The notes: generated by a model not told the origin, from the sequence alone. A stretch of DNA of 64,000 nt from CAVPDG01 sp963702535 (GCA_963702535.1 CAVPDG010000025.1:240556-304555); one strand, 5' to 3'. Counted from the stretch's first letter, positions 52,142 through 61,577 are shown. A program made the numbers and translations.

Positions 52142-53095
52142 ATGGACATCACCCTGGAACAGGCAATCAAGGGATTCCGGCTCTATAATGAGGCAGCCGG
52201 AAGGTCAAAGAAGACCTACCTATGGTATGACAAAAACCTAAATTTTTTTCAAAACTGGCTGGAAAAACAGATCAAGCATAAACCATATCTTAGCGAGATT
52301 ACTACCGAGTTGCTTCGCAGCTACCTGACACTATTGCGGTCTGAAGCAGAACAATCAGAATTACACCCAGAGCTACTTCCCAAGAAACGGATCCGTTCTC
52401 TCCGCACCGTGCGGGGCTATTACGCCAGCCTCTCGGCTTTCTTCAACTGGGCAGTTCGAGAGGATTTGATCGCACAATCGCCGATGAAAAACATCGCCCG
52501 CCCCAAAGTACCGCGTTACATCCCCGATCCCTTCAGTGAGCAGGAAATCCGCGCTCTACTCACAGCATGCAAATCGATGACTGATCGCAGTTCGCTTAGA
52601 ATGATGGCGATGCTGTTATTCTTATTAGATAGCGGGACACGGGTTGGCGAGATGCTGAAGCTCAAGTTAGCCGATCTCAACCTTGAGCAAGGCCGTGCAA
52701 AAGTAATGGGCAAGGGTGCTAAAGAACGCTATGTATATTTCGGTAAAGCCACCAAGCGGATTCTATGGCGTTATATTAGCCTGGCGCGACCAGAGCCAAT
52801 GCCAAATGTAGAGAATCTCTTCCTGACTTTTGATGGACGACCTATTGCACAGCGCCAATTCAGTCACATGCTTTCAAAGCTGGGAGAGGCTGCGGGTGTT
52901 AATAAGGTCCACCCCCATCGCTTTCGACGAACCGCGGCAGTTCAATTCTTGAGGAACGGAGGGAATATCTTTGCCTTACAGAAATTGCTGGGGCATGAAT
53001 CTCTGGAGATGGTTCGCCGGTATGTAGAGCTGGCTTCGAATGACGTAGCTGAGGCTCACCAAAAAGCCAGTCCTGTTGACGGGTGGAGGTTATAA
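52142..53095 (+). CDS. Tyrosine recombinase / integrase
   Basis: A 317-residue XerC/D-like recombinase. The start at 52142 follows GAAGGAG; an upstream TTG at 52127 is not needed. The N-terminal SAM-like DNA-binding domain precedes the catalytic domain with Arg in DSGTRVGEML, HxxR in HPHRFRRTAAVQF, His in LLGHESLEMV and Tyr in VRRYVELA. It lies next to a truncated tRNA and short repeats, and an extra partial copy of its C-terminus lies 760 nt downstream, so the segment has been shuffled. It lacks the extra patch of integron IntI proteins. Confidence 0.93.
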   Translation: MDITLEQAIKGFRLYNEAAGRSKKTYLWYDKNLNFFQNWLEKQIKHKPYLSEITTELLRSYLTLLRSEAEQSELHPELLPKKRIRSLRTVRGYYASLSAFFNWAVREDLIAQSPMKNIARPKVPRYIPDPFSEQEIRALLTACKSMTDRSSLRMMAMLLFLLDSGTRVGEMLKLKLADLNLEQGRAKVMGKGAKERYVYFGKATKRILWRYISLARPEPMPNVENLFLTFDGRPIAQRQFSHMLSKLGEAAGVNKVHPHRFRRTAAVQFLRNGGNIFALQKLLGHESLEMVRRYVELASNDVAEAHQKASPVDGWRL

Positions 53096-53117
53096 AGCGT
53101 ACCAGTAGTGCACCAAC

Positions 53118-53429
53118 TTATTCGCCGATTGCAGTCCTTTGATAGATTTTCACCTCACGACAGATCCGCTCACCCAATTCCTTCTCCGCCAGCTCGAGAT
53201 CATAGCGCACCTGCATCCGCAACCAGACGGCAGCGCTGGTTCCAAAATAGCGCCCCAGCCTCAGCGCCGTATCGGCTGTGATAGAGCGCTGCCCATGCAC
53301 GATCTCGCTGATCCGAATTGGCGACACACCGATGTCCTTCGCTACGCGATACTGGCTCAAACCGAGCGGCTTCATGAAATCCTCGAGCAGCACTTCGCCA
53401 GGGTGAATTGGTGAAAGTATCTCATTCAT
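53118..53429 (-). CDS. higA: HigA-family antitoxin
   Basis: A 103-residue XRE helix-turn-helix protein of the HigA type (HPGEVLLEDFMKPLGLSQYR, then ISEIVHGQRSITADTALRL and GTSAAVWLRMQVRYDLELA). It neutralises the HigB-like toxin encoded 11 nt upstream and likely autoregulates the pair. It converges on the recombinase gene. Confidence 0.93.
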   Translation of the reverse strand: MNEILSPIHPGEVLLEDFMKPLGLSQYRVAKDIGVSPIRISEIVHGQRSITADTALRLGRYFGTSAAVWLRMQVRYDLELAEKELGERICREVKIYQRTAIGE

Positions 53430-53440
53430 ACCTATACCTC

Positions 53441-53725
53441 TCAGGAGTGGTAATCAACAATTTCAACGTTTCTAGCCTTGCCATCAATCCATTCAAAACA
53501 GATTTGCCATTGGTCATTGATCCGGATACTGTATTGACCGGCTCGATCTCCCTTGAGTTTTTCAAGTCGGTTACCAGGCGGCGCATGCAAGTCCTGCAAA
53601 TCCTCTGCACTGTCGAGATAGATCAATCTCCGTCGGGCAACGCGTTGGATATCCGGAGGTAGTTTTTGTGATAATTGACCGAGGAATATCTTCTCCGTTT
53701 CTTTCGATGCGAAGGATTCGATCAT
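53441..53725 (-). CDS. higB: HigB-family RelE-like toxin
   Basis: From the ATG at 53725 the protein has 94 residues, the typical HigB size (IESFASKETEKIFLG, LIYLDSAEDLQDLHAPPG, RLEKLKGDRAGQYSIRIN, QWQICFEWIDGKARNVEIV). HigB toxins cleave mRNA on the ribosome. The longer frame to 53812 is less plausible. The order is toxin first then antitoxin, as usual for higBA. Confidence 0.9.
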   Translation of the reverse strand: MIESFASKETEKIFLGQLSQKLPPDIQRVARRRLIYLDSAEDLQDLHAPPGNRLEKLKGDRAGQYSIRINDQWQICFEWIDGKARNVEIVDYHS

Positions 53726-53754
53726 CGATGCAATGATATCACGCTGCGATATTA

Positions 53755-53768
53755 TTATCAAGCGATAA
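53755..53768. promoter_or_regulatory. Possible higBA operator
   Basis: TTATC-AAGC-GATAA is a 5-bp dyad in the AT-rich region 30-43 nt upstream of higB, a plausible HigA binding site. Confidence 0.45.
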
Positions 53769-53837
53769 TAGAGCAATATATATCGCATGGATTCATATTG
53801 CCCTGAACTCAAGGGAGATCGTTCAATAAGTATCTAG

Positions 53838-54009
53838 CTCACCGCCCAGGCGTACGGCAGCCGTAAAATTTTTCAGGATTGGAGGGAATAGCTTTGCCTT
53901 GCAGAAATTACTGGGGCACGAAATGCTGGAGATGGTGCGCCGTTACGTTGAGCTGGCTTCCGATGACGTGGCTGAAGCTCACCAAAAAGCCAGCTCTGTG
54001 GATGGGTAG
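53838..54009 (+). pseudogene. Integrase C-terminal fragment
   Basis: This encodes RRTAAVKFFRIGGNSFALQ and LLGHEMLEMVRRYVELA through AEAHQKASSVDG, a near copy of the C-terminus of the recombinase at 52142-53095 with scattered substitutions. The rest of the gene is missing. It marks an old insertion or a duplication next to the toxin genes. Confidence 0.8.
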
Positions 54010-54027
54010 AGGTTATGGGGAATATGC

Positions 54028-54033
54028 TATAAT
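54028..54033 (+). promoter_or_regulatory. -10 box of the Phd/VapC operon
   Basis: A perfect TATAAT lies 38 nt before the antitoxin start. No clear -35 element is seen. A GGAGG ribosome site (54060-54065) follows. Confidence 0.5.
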
Positions 54034-54070
54034 GTATCTACAATTGTGGACACATAACTTGGAGGTATAT

Positions 54071-54322
54071 ATGCAAACCGTGGGTATACGCGAATTGAAG
54101 CAACGCGCCAGTGAATTAATCCGCCGGGTACGAGAAGAAGGTACTGAGATTCAGGTCACCTACCGAGGTGAGGTAGTTGCCTTGCTCATCCCTGTCACCC
54201 ACCCTACCCCACAGAAAGAAGCTCAAGCCTGGGCGGAGATCGATCACCTGGCAGCAGAGATTGGGGCTCGCTGGCCTGCCGGCGTGTCTGCGGCGGAGGC
54301 GGTCACTGAGAGCCGACGATGA
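54071..54322 (+). CDS. Phd/YefM-family antitoxin
   Basis: An 83-residue antitoxin (MQTVGIRELKQRASELIRRV, then TYRGEVVALLIPV), the Phd/YefM pattern for binding DNA and blocking a toxin. The start at 54071 follows GGAGG; the longer frame from 53879 is the integrase remnant. Its stop overlaps the toxin start (ATGA). Confidence 0.92.
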   Translation: MQTVGIRELKQRASELIRRVREEGTEIQVTYRGEVVALLIPVTHPTPQKEAQAWAEIDHLAAEIGARWPAGVSAAEAVTESRR

Positions 54323-54804
54323 GCATGCAATTTAATCCACCATCGAGTGCTTCAGGTGACATCAACGATGATGACCCAATGCCCGACTTTATTGTCCTTG
54401 ACGCCAGCGTTTGGGTCTCTCGCTTGGTTCAAAAGGATGTTTTTCATCGAGCCGTTAAGGCATGGATGGATAAGCAACGTTCTGAAGGAGTGATTTTCCT
54501 CTCACCAGCATTGCTCCTCCCCGAAGTTGCTGGAGCAATTTCTCGCCGTACAGGTGAGCCGTATTTGGCGAGAAATGCTACTGCCTCCTTGATGCGTCTG
54601 CCAGGTCTGCGGCTTGTCGAAATGGATCAATCTCTGGTGCAGGAGGCAGCCCGCTTGGCGGCTGACCTGGGGTTGCGTGGCGCTGACTCTTTTTATGTTG
54701 CAGTAGCAGCCCGATTACGCCTGCCCCTCATCACGCTGGATGAAGATCAGAAGACCAAGGCTGATACAGTGTTCGCTGTGCATACTCTGGATAAGCCCAT
54801 GTAG
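54319..54804 (+). CDS. vapC: VapC-family PIN-domain toxin
   Basis: A PIN-domain ribonuclease of up to 161 residues. The acidic site comprises Asp in FIVLDASVWVS, Glu in LLLPEVAGAI, Asp in RGADSFYVAVA and Asp in PLITLDEDQ. The first ATG (54319) overlaps the antitoxin stop, but an internal ATG (MPDFIVLD) gives a typical VapC N-terminus, so the first 20 residues may not be translated. Confidence 0.92.
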   Translation: MSMQFNPPSSASGDINDDDPMPDFIVLDASVWVSRLVQKDVFHRAVKAWMDKQRSEGVIFLSPALLLPEVAGAISRRTGEPYLARNATASLMRLPGLRLVEMDQSLVQEAARLAADLGLRGADSFYVAVAARLRLPLITLDEDQKTKADTVFAVHTLDKPM

Positions 54805-54811
54805 ATTTTAC

Positions 54812-55768
54812 TCAAAATGCGAAATACAGCCTGCGTTTGTTTAAGTAGCGCCCTACCCAGCTCAAAATGCCAATCTGTGCCGAGAGCTGGAGGACGACCA
54901 GCCAGAAAGGCGCCTGCACATACCAGATTGGGATTGGAGGTAAGGCAAACACCGCGAGCAAGGCATAGTGCAGCAGGTAGAGAAGAAGTGGATTACGACC
55001 CCAGTCGCTTAGGATAGGCAGCCTAAACTGCCACTGCTCCTGCATGAGATGAATTAGGTAGAAAACCAATCCACTCAGCCCCAGGCTAAGGATGGCATAG
55101 CTGGCTGAGGCGCGGTCTTTGCTCAGTGGTATCAGCAACGACAGCGCCAGACCTGCTATCACCAGTCCACCCGATACCAGAGGATATGCACGCTGGTTGA
55201 TCCAATCGTCGTGGAAAAGGTCTGCTAACGCAGTCGCTAGGATGAGCATCGCTCCCCAGCTCAATGCCCCCCACGGCCCGTTGTGGGGCGCTACAAGCAC
55301 TTCCTGCAGCCAGAAGCGGTCCAACAGGATCTGATAACCTGCCAGAATGGTCAGCCCAATACCCCAGCGCCAGGTTGTGGAGAGGTGTATAAAAGGTAGC
55401 GCAATTAAACCAGCCGCACCAAGCGCCTGCAGTAGCCCCCAGTTGACGCTAGGCGGCTGGATGCCTGACAACTGCCAGACCAGGGTGATCAGGTATCCCA
55501 TGCCGATCAATGCCAGGTAGCGGGTCAGGAAGTGCTGGTAAGTATCCCAGGCGCCCAATTTATCCATTCTGCGGCGGAAGGAGAGCCCATACGTCAGCCC
55601 CATGGCAAACACGAACATCGGCGCGATCAGGTCTATCGCCGTGTAGCCAATGTCATCAGCGTGCTTTAGCCACGCTGGGATGACCCTGACGTTGTTCATG
55701 TAATTGGCCAGGATCATCAGCAGGATGGCAAAACCTCGGTACTGGTCAATTGCTTCCAGTCGTTTCAT
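54812..55768 (-). CDS. Membrane acyltransferase-like protein (DUF5009/HGSNAT-type)
   Basis: A 318-residue polytopic protein with about nine helices. The N-terminus RLEAIDQYRGFAILLMILAN is the pattern of the heparan-alpha-glucosaminide N-acetyltransferase/YeiB superfamily (DUF1624/DUF5009). The conserved NPLLLYLLHY occurs near the C-terminus. It may acylate an extracytoplasmic glycan; the substrate is unknown. Confidence 0.8.
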   Translation of the reverse strand: MKRLEAIDQYRGFAILLMILANYMNNVRVIPAWLKHADDIGYTAIDLIAPMFVFAMGLTYGLSFRRRMDKLGAWDTYQHFLTRYLALIGMGYLITLVWQLSGIQPPSVNWGLLQALGAAGLIALPFIHLSTTWRWGIGLTILAGYQILLDRFWLQEVLVAPHNGPWGALSWGAMLILATALADLFHDDWINQRAYPLVSGGLVIAGLALSLLIPLSKDRASASYAILSLGLSGLVFYLIHLMQEQWQFRLPILSDWGRNPLLLYLLHYALLAVFALPPIPIWYVQAPFWLVVLQLSAQIGILSWVGRYLNKRRLYFAF

Positions 55769-55868
55769 GCGCTAGAAATATGTCATTCCGAACCCCGGAA
55801 GGGTGAGGAATCCCTGCTAGATAGCCTGAACAGGGGTTTATTCCGGGATTTCTCGTAGCTGTATTGAA

Positions 55869-56018
55869 TTATTCTTTCGCTTTCTCTGCTTCCACAACTT
55901 CTTTTGCGGTTGTCTCAACAACCTGCTGGCTGGCGGGTTGGGTGGATTTTTTGCGGCGATAATATCCGATGAAATAGCCAGCTACCCCGGCAATGATCAG
56001 TAGCAGTAGTAGTTCCAT
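55869..56018 (-). CDS. Small membrane protein, 49 residues
   Basis: MELLLLLIIAGVAGYFIGYY is a membrane helix, followed by RRKKS and a Glu/Lys/Val-rich tail (VVETTAKEVVEAEKAKE). An AAAGGAAA ribosome-like site precedes the ATG. This layout matches small stress- or assembly-related membrane peptides; function unknown. Confidence 0.6.
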   Translation of the reverse strand: MELLLLLIIAGVAGYFIGYYRRKKSTQPASQQVVETTAKEVVEAEKAKE

Positions 56019-56044
56019 AGCTTATTTCCTTTCATTATTCGATA

Positions 56045-56180
56045 ATATTTCATCCGAATTGAGCTTTAAGATAACCCAGGGAATGCTGTCCAGGGGGACA
56101 TCTCAAATGCTGGTTTGAGCAAATTCGTAACACGCTCAGGATATCCTATGAGCGCCAGAGGGAGGCGCACATCGCGAAAC
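56045..56180 (-). pseudogene. Remnant of a paralog of the PIG-L protein C-terminus
   Basis: On the minus strand the frame DVRLPLALIGYPERV, then in another frame AQTSI..DVPLDSIPWVILKLN, matches SEVRIPLALLGDPERV and AQTSIDDIPLDNIPWVFL of the 62096 gene. An internal TGA and a frame change break it, and nothing upstream matches. A decayed copy of that domain. Confidence 0.65.
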
Positions 56181-56212
56181 CTTAGGTGTGGGATAGAAAT
56201 CCCACACCTAAG
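56181..56212. repeat. Perfect 14-bp hairpin
   Basis: CTTAGGTGTGGGAT, loop AGAA, then the exact complement. There is no T tract on either side, so it may be a structured RNA element, an IS end or a weak terminator. Confidence 0.5.
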
Positions 56213-56370
56213 TTACTACATCTTCCTTAAACACGCTTGATATCCCGGAGGATCATCCAACTTGCAAACTCAAGCGCATCATCTTAGGGTCAGGTTGTGG
56301 TGAAGTGTTTTAACGTAACCCTTTTACAAATCTACTACCAGTCAACGAGGCAGTTCAACCAACCCATCAG
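56213..56370. other. Intergenic spacer
   Basis: About 160 nt without a supported gene, between the hairpin and the end of the glycine-zipper protein. Confidence 0.4.
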
Positions 56371-57324
56371 CTAGCTGGTGATGATCTGTGGAAGCTGCTT
56401 CGCCTGATCGATCCAGCTCTTGATCTTGGATACGCCTGCAACATCGCGCACCAAGTTCTTGTTGGTATTGACAGCAGCCAATCGCTCGTGCAAGCTGGCT
56501 GCCTCTTGTTGGGCGAGCTCGCCTACCGTGCCCACACCTGCCGCCTGAAGAAGCTCACCATATTGCGCGCCAATTCCCTTAACGCGCGAGAGATCGATGG
56601 CGCTTACCCAACTGCTGATGAGCTTCTCGCTGATCTTGCTTTGCTCGGCAATCTCAGCTCTGCCTGCTTTCGTCGCGCCGCGGTCCAGCAGTGCTTGCTT
56701 GGTGGCAATTCCTACGGAAGCCAGGGTGGCGCTTCGGGCAGGACCTATTCCTTCGACGGTAGTCAAACGGCCACCTAAACCTGTAACCACTGCAACATCC
56801 TCTTCGGCGACAGGCTCGACGTCGGTCGATTCCTCTACCTGCTCCATGGTTTGCTCAGGTACCAGGTAGTTTTCGACTTTCCCTCCCAGGCTGGTCAGCT
56901 CGGCTGAGGTGGGATATACCTCGATTTCATCTGCCATGACCACAACCGCTGCGCCGCCATCCTGAAGGAATTGCTCTAGGCGTTCCTTATCAGCATCGGT
57001 CAAGCCCAGGCTCTTGTGGAACAACGCTCCCAACACCGCGCCACCGGCCGCTCCAGCCACGGCACCACCGATGAGTGTGACGCCACCGGAGAGAATACCC
57101 GTGACAGCACCCAAAGCAATCCCCCACTTCGCTCCGGTTCCACCGGCGCGAGAACCAACCTTGCGCGTCTTAACCTTGTTCTTCTTCCAGGTCAGAATGC
57201 CGATACCGCCCAGCTTGATATCCTTGTTGGCTTTATCCCATTTCTTGAGCTGTTTCGCAGCATCAAGGGCAGCTTCCGGATTAGGGAAGTAGCTGATGAT
57301 AACGTGCTTGTTCTTGTTACTCAT
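56371..57324 (-). CDS. Glycine-zipper and helix-hairpin-helix protein (DUF1269/DUF4332-like)
   Basis: A 317-residue protein. The N-terminal 60 residues (VIISYFPNPEAALDAAKQL) resemble DUF1269/general-stress proteins. Then comes a Gly/Ala-rich membrane hairpin (GALGAVTGILSGGVTLIGGA-like region, about residues 65-100), an acidic linker and a C-terminal pair of helix-hairpin-helix motifs (TTVEGIGPARSATL; RVKGIGAQYGELLQ), the DUF4332 pattern. The start at 57324 follows AAGGAGAAT. It may bind nucleic acid at the membrane, or act in stress; not certain. Confidence 0.75.
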   Translation of the reverse strand: MSNKNKHVIISYFPNPEAALDAAKQLKKWDKANKDIKLGGIGILTWKKNKVKTRKVGSRAGGTGAKWGIALGAVTGILSGGVTLIGGAVAGAAGGAVLGALFHKSLGLTDADKERLEQFLQDGGAAVVVMADEIEVYPTSAELTSLGGKVENYLVPEQTMEQVEESTDVEPVAEEDVAVVTGLGGRLTTVEGIGPARSATLASVGIATKQALLDRGATKAGRAEIAEQSKISEKLISSWVSAIDLSRVKGIGAQYGELLQAAGVGTVGELAQQEAASLHERLAAVNTNKNLVRDVAGVSKIKSWIDQAKQLPQIITS

Positions 57325-57573
57325 GATCAATTCTCCTTTTTGATTATATGATTTGAATGTAATGGATGAATCCCATCCATGGAGAGGGAACCCTCTCGGT
57401 ATCGAATTGAATGAAAACCTTTATCCTTTGCAATAAGCAACTCCTTTCCAACACTCAGGTCTTGCTTGAGACTGTTGCGTGTCAAATCATTACTGAACCA
57501 GAAACTCACCCTGCCTTGAGAGGAGCCACAGATCAGGCTTCGACCAGAAACTGGATGGCATATCGCTCGAGCA

Positions 57574-59296
57574 TCATGGTCGTAGCAGCTCGAGGTCGGT
57601 GACGAAGATCGCCCCTGAATCAGTGGCATCAAAAACCAGGGAGATTGCCTGTATGTTGCTCAGATCAACGCCAGAAAACGCGGTCATTGGCACGCGGATC
57701 GAGCTCAGGATCACGTGGTTGTCCCAGGTATCCACCTTGATAGAATCATCAAATCCCTTCTTTCCGGCAGGGAAAGCAAGAGCTGGTTCATCCTTTAAAG
57801 TGACAGAGGCCGTTTTTTCTTCACCATCTGTCAAACGCAGGGAAAATGACTGGGGCTGTCCCTGCTCGTTCAGCGGATTGAGCGGGTCAACGGCAGCGCG
57901 CAAATGCAGATTCTCATATCCAGTCAGGTCCCGTTTTCCTTCTGGGAGGTCTAGCGAATAGATGCCTCCCACCCCATTCCAGGCAAGTGCCAGCTCCCCT
58001 GGGCTCCCGGGTTGGTTGAAGCGCAGGCGGCAGGTTTCCATTTTTTCCTCCGCCAGAACATATCCGGGTCCACAGTCCACTCCCGTAACTATCCCTTTGG
58101 CGCTATCTCCACTCAGAGGTAACACCCATCGCTGTGCGGTCGGGAGTGCCGGGGATGTGAGCACCGTGCGTTCAAAAAGCTTCGCCGGGGCGGGCTGTGA
58201 AGGATCAATGCCGATTAAAGCTATATTCGCACCATCCCTACCCAAAACTGCGTCGAAGAAATGGGTTGCATAATCCACCAGAAAACCTTGCTGAGCTTCT
58301 TCGGGCAGGAGCGCACCATCACAGATACTGCTGGCATTCCCAAGCGTCTCATCCGCGAGCAAGGTATTGAACCGGTTGTGATTCATAAACGGCAAGAAAA
58401 CCGATACAGCCAGATCGTCACTCTCTGGTTTCTGGCGTGCAAATTCATAGTAGAATTGCCCGCCCAGGTCAGCGACATCTCGATCGCAAGCTGGCAAAAG
58501 CACGGCTAAAGGCAAAGAAGCCTCTATGTCATGAGGGCTGGTGGCCGAAGGCGCCAGCAAGATAGCAGCCGCGATGGGACCCTGCCCGGCGCTGATTTGC
58601 TCTGGCGCCGTGCGATCGGCGCGGCTTTCAATGATCCAACTCACACCTTCGCCTCCCGCCGAATGACCAAGGATGACCAGCTGCTTCCAATCCACCCGCC
58701 CGGTCAGGTCGACACCCAGACCCACATCTTCTCCTTTGGTCGCCGCAGCGATTTTCGCCAGATATTGATCAAGCAGGACGGGCAGGCGTTGATTCGATGC
58801 CGGCTGGCCATATGCTGCCACGTAGGCGGGATTGGCATTGAGGCTGACGGCGACAGAGCCGTCCTCGGCCAACGCTTCGATCAGGTACGCAAAGCCTTGA
58901 TAATTGGGGACCTCCTCTCCGGGACAGGGCCAGGTTGCCGTATAACCATCGGGGGATGGACAGCCTATGTCGTGACTGCCATGGATGATAATAACAATTG
59001 GCAAGTTATCACCTGTGGGCGGTACAGCAATCAACCCGTTGAGCCGGACGGGCATATTGCGGAACTCTTCGAGGGATGCCCATGGCTGTGCGATCATACT
59101 TTCACCCAGGTCAAAAGGCACAGCCTTTAATTCTGCTGATTACTATTGGTGCTTGTGTGCCTATTTCCGTCAGTGTTGCAGCTGGGGGGCTGATGGTTGA
59201 TATGGGAGGCGCAGTATCCGCCATGTAACATCCAGCCGACAATATAACGCTGGTCAGGAGGACAGCAAAACAGGAGATTTTCGGTCTAATGGGCAT
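57574..59296 (-). CDS. Secreted alpha/beta hydrolase with C-terminal beta domain (frame break)
   Basis: About 570 residues. The lipoprotein signal lies in the start (AVLLTSVILSAGCYM) from the ATG at 59296. A frame break at about 59110-59120 follows QAPIVISRIK. The hydrolase domain has IVIIIHGSHDIGCP (oxyanion region) and the nucleophile in ILGHSAGGEG, with Asp and His candidates in ACDRD and PFMNHNR. A C-terminal carbohydrate-binding-like beta domain (NLHLRAAVDPLNP; DTWDNHVILSSIRVPMTAFS) closes it. It may be a surface esterase or peptidase. Confidence 0.75.
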
Positions 59297-59333
59297 ACGT
59301 GAACTCTACATTAGCAAGATAGCTACCGATGAG

Positions 59334-61550
59334 CTATTGCGCCAGCCCAAGATCGATCAAGAGGTTGTTGAGGGCAAATCCCGTGCCCTGAATGACTGCA
59401 AACAAGAAAAACAGCCCGACGACAAAGGTACCCAGGTAGAGAACTGGCAGCAGGAAAGTACGCCAGCCGCGTAGCTCGTGCGCCGCGGCAGTGCCGACCC
59501 AGATGCCAAAAAGCACCAGGAGCAGAGAGATAAAGCGCATCATGGGTCCGATCAAAGGCAGAAAACCAAGCAGCTCGAGAATGTGAGCGCTCTGGGCGAA
59601 ACCCGCCACACGCATGGTGGACGTGTAGTGCCTTTTACCGCGCAGTAGTCGGGCTGCCAAAAACAGGAACAATACCACTACAAACCAAAGCATGTAGCGC
59701 AGCAGAATATCGACAATATCGAACTTGCCCAGCGCGTTTACAGATTGGATCGCCTGTGCCAGCAGGGAAATTAATAGTGCAGGCGCGGTCATATATGCAT
59801 CCCTGGCGATTTCCCGGTAGGCATCCCGGTTAAGTGTTACCGCCTGCATAGCGAGGCGCAGCCACACCCCAACCTGGCTAATGCCTTTCGCCAGGTTTGC
59901 CACTGTCCAAGGCTCTATTAAAGGAGCAACAGGGCGCTCCGGTTTGGGTGTCGGACCCGGCAGACCGCGGCGCGAATCGAGGATCGCCTTAAATTCCTGC
60001 GCTGAACGCGTCTCGGGGACCTGCATGTCACCAGGGTGGAACATGTAAGCATCCGTCTGCTCGCCCCCCAGACCACCATGGTTGCCGATCAGCTCCTCCA
60101 GGGCCGCCACGCTGCCGTCCGGAAAGAGGGTGCTGTTCAGGATCAAGTCTCCGGAATTGTCAAAATCCGCCAGGCGGAGAAGCTGCCCGGCGCGTAGCTC
60201 GACATCGCCATACGGCAGCAGGGGATCTTCTCCGACGACGTCGCCCGTGTGCAGGTTGCGCGCCCCGCGCTTGCCAAATACCACCGCATTCAGATCGTCT
60301 TCATATGCGATCACAAAACCGATACCTTCGTGGGCGACCAGCTTATCGACCAGCCCTGGATACGCTACATTCAATTCATTCAGGGTAATCTTACGTGGGT
60401 ATAGATCAAAGTACACCAGCGCGCCGTTTCCGCCATAAGCCAGGGTGACGTTGGCTGGCTTTGCCTCCTGAAAAGAATCTTGTTTTGAGAGGCTGCTGCG
60501 GATCAGGCGCTGCCCCTGGCGGACGGTGGCTTTGCCTACCGCACCACCTTGCTTTTCCACCTCCATATTCTCGAGCTCATCCATCATCGCAGCCACACCG
60601 ATGGTCCCATCATCTCCACCACCGGAACCTGATACGCTGGCGCCCTGGGGCAGCTGCTGCTGGATAAACTCCAGAATGCTGATCCCATAGCGCTGCTTGA
60701 ACGTCGGCCCGAAAGATTGACCATGGTCAGATAGCAGAATCAGCTCGTATGGTCTTGGCGCTTTTTCTTCAATCACTTTTTTGATGCGCGCCACCTGCCT
60801 GTCGAACTGGCGCAGGCTGATATCTGCGTCGTGAGTGTAGGGACCGGAATGATGGGCGATCTCATCGTAGCCGGCATACAGCGTGTACATGACCGGGGTG
60901 CCGCGCACGATATCCAATATAGTGAAGTAGGTTCCGATATCCCGCAAGAAGACGTTGACCGCGGCGCGCAGGAAGGGGTACCCGTTGTGCAGCCGGTTCA
61001 GGCGTGGCTGAATGTTCTGACGCCGCTGCTGCCAGCCCTGCCATACCTCCAGGAGCACATCGGCAAAAAACAATACCAGGACACGAACGAAGAAATATGG
61101 GTTGCGCATCAACAGGTACATATCATGGGCGCGTCGCTTCTTATCTTCCGGGGTACCTGCTTTGATTTTCGAAAAGGTCAGTATCGATTGCGCCGCATCG
61201 CCGCTGAACATATTGCCGATACTGGTGCCGCCGCGCAGCAGGCCGTTGCCATCGGATAAATCCGGTTCTATAATCTCTGCAGCCTGACCTCCGGCGAGCA
61301 GCTTGCCGGTCTTTTTATCCAACCAGCGGAAAGCAGGGATATTGGTGTTGTTGCCCTGCAAGATGCCCGCCTGACAGGCGGGCGTGGTAGGCGGTATGCC
61401 GCAGTCCACACGACTTATCTTGTACCCATCTTCCTCAATCATCTTTTTCAGGGTAGGCATATAACCATCGGCGATGGCTTTCTGGATACGCTGGTAGCTT
61501 AAGCCGTCGGTCTCGAGGATCACCAGCCCACGGCCGCTGCCTTTATCCAC
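59334..61550 (-). CDS. Membrane-anchored type I phosphodiesterase/phosphatase-like enzyme
   Basis: A 738-residue alkaline-phosphatase-superfamily protein. The metal site has Asp15 in VILETDGLS, the nucleophile Thr in GIPPTTPACQAG, Asp and His residues in YAGYDEIAHHSGP, and SDHGQSFGP. The soluble catalytic part runs to about residue 540. The C-terminus has four to five membrane helices (SLLAQAIQSVNALG; YMLWFVVVLFLFLAARL; FISLLLVLFGIWVG; VLYLGTFVVGLFFLFAVIQG). It likely acts on a phosphodiester or phosphoglycan at the cell surface. It lies downstream of the holin-like gene on the same strand. Confidence 0.83.
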   Translation of the reverse strand: MDKGSGRGLVILETDGLSYQRIQKAIADGYMPTLKKMIEEDGYKISRVDCGIPPTTPACQAGILQGNNTNIPAFRWLDKKTGKLLAGGQAAEIIEPDLSDGNGLLRGGTSIGNMFSGDAAQSILTFSKIKAGTPEDKKRRAHDMYLLMRNPYFFVRVLVLFFADVLLEVWQGWQQRRQNIQPRLNRLHNGYPFLRAAVNVFLRDIGTYFTILDIVRGTPVMYTLYAGYDEIAHHSGPYTHDADISLRQFDRQVARIKKVIEEKAPRPYELILLSDHGQSFGPTFKQRYGISILEFIQQQLPQGASVSGSGGGDDGTIGVAAMMDELENMEVEKQGGAVGKATVRQGQRLIRSSLSKQDSFQEAKPANVTLAYGGNGALVYFDLYPRKITLNELNVAYPGLVDKLVAHEGIGFVIAYEDDLNAVVFGKRGARNLHTGDVVGEDPLLPYGDVELRAGQLLRLADFDNSGDLILNSTLFPDGSVAALEELIGNHGGLGGEQTDAYMFHPGDMQVPETRSAQEFKAILDSRRGLPGPTPKPERPVAPLIEPWTVANLAKGISQVGVWLRLAMQAVTLNRDAYREIARDAYMTAPALLISLLAQAIQSVNALGKFDIVDILLRYMLWFVVVLFLFLAARLLRGKRHYTSTMRVAGFAQSAHILELLGFLPLIGPMMRFISLLLVLFGIWVGTAAAHELRGWRTFLLPVLYLGTFVVGLFFLFAVIQGTGFALNNLLIDLGLAQ

Positions 61551-61577
61551 TTCTCTGGCTAAGCGTACTGCCTGGCG

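Noticed and set aside
53441..53812. Longer HigB start at 53812
   Set aside because: The extra N-terminus covers the likely operator and promoter; the ATG at 53725 gives a standard HigB length.
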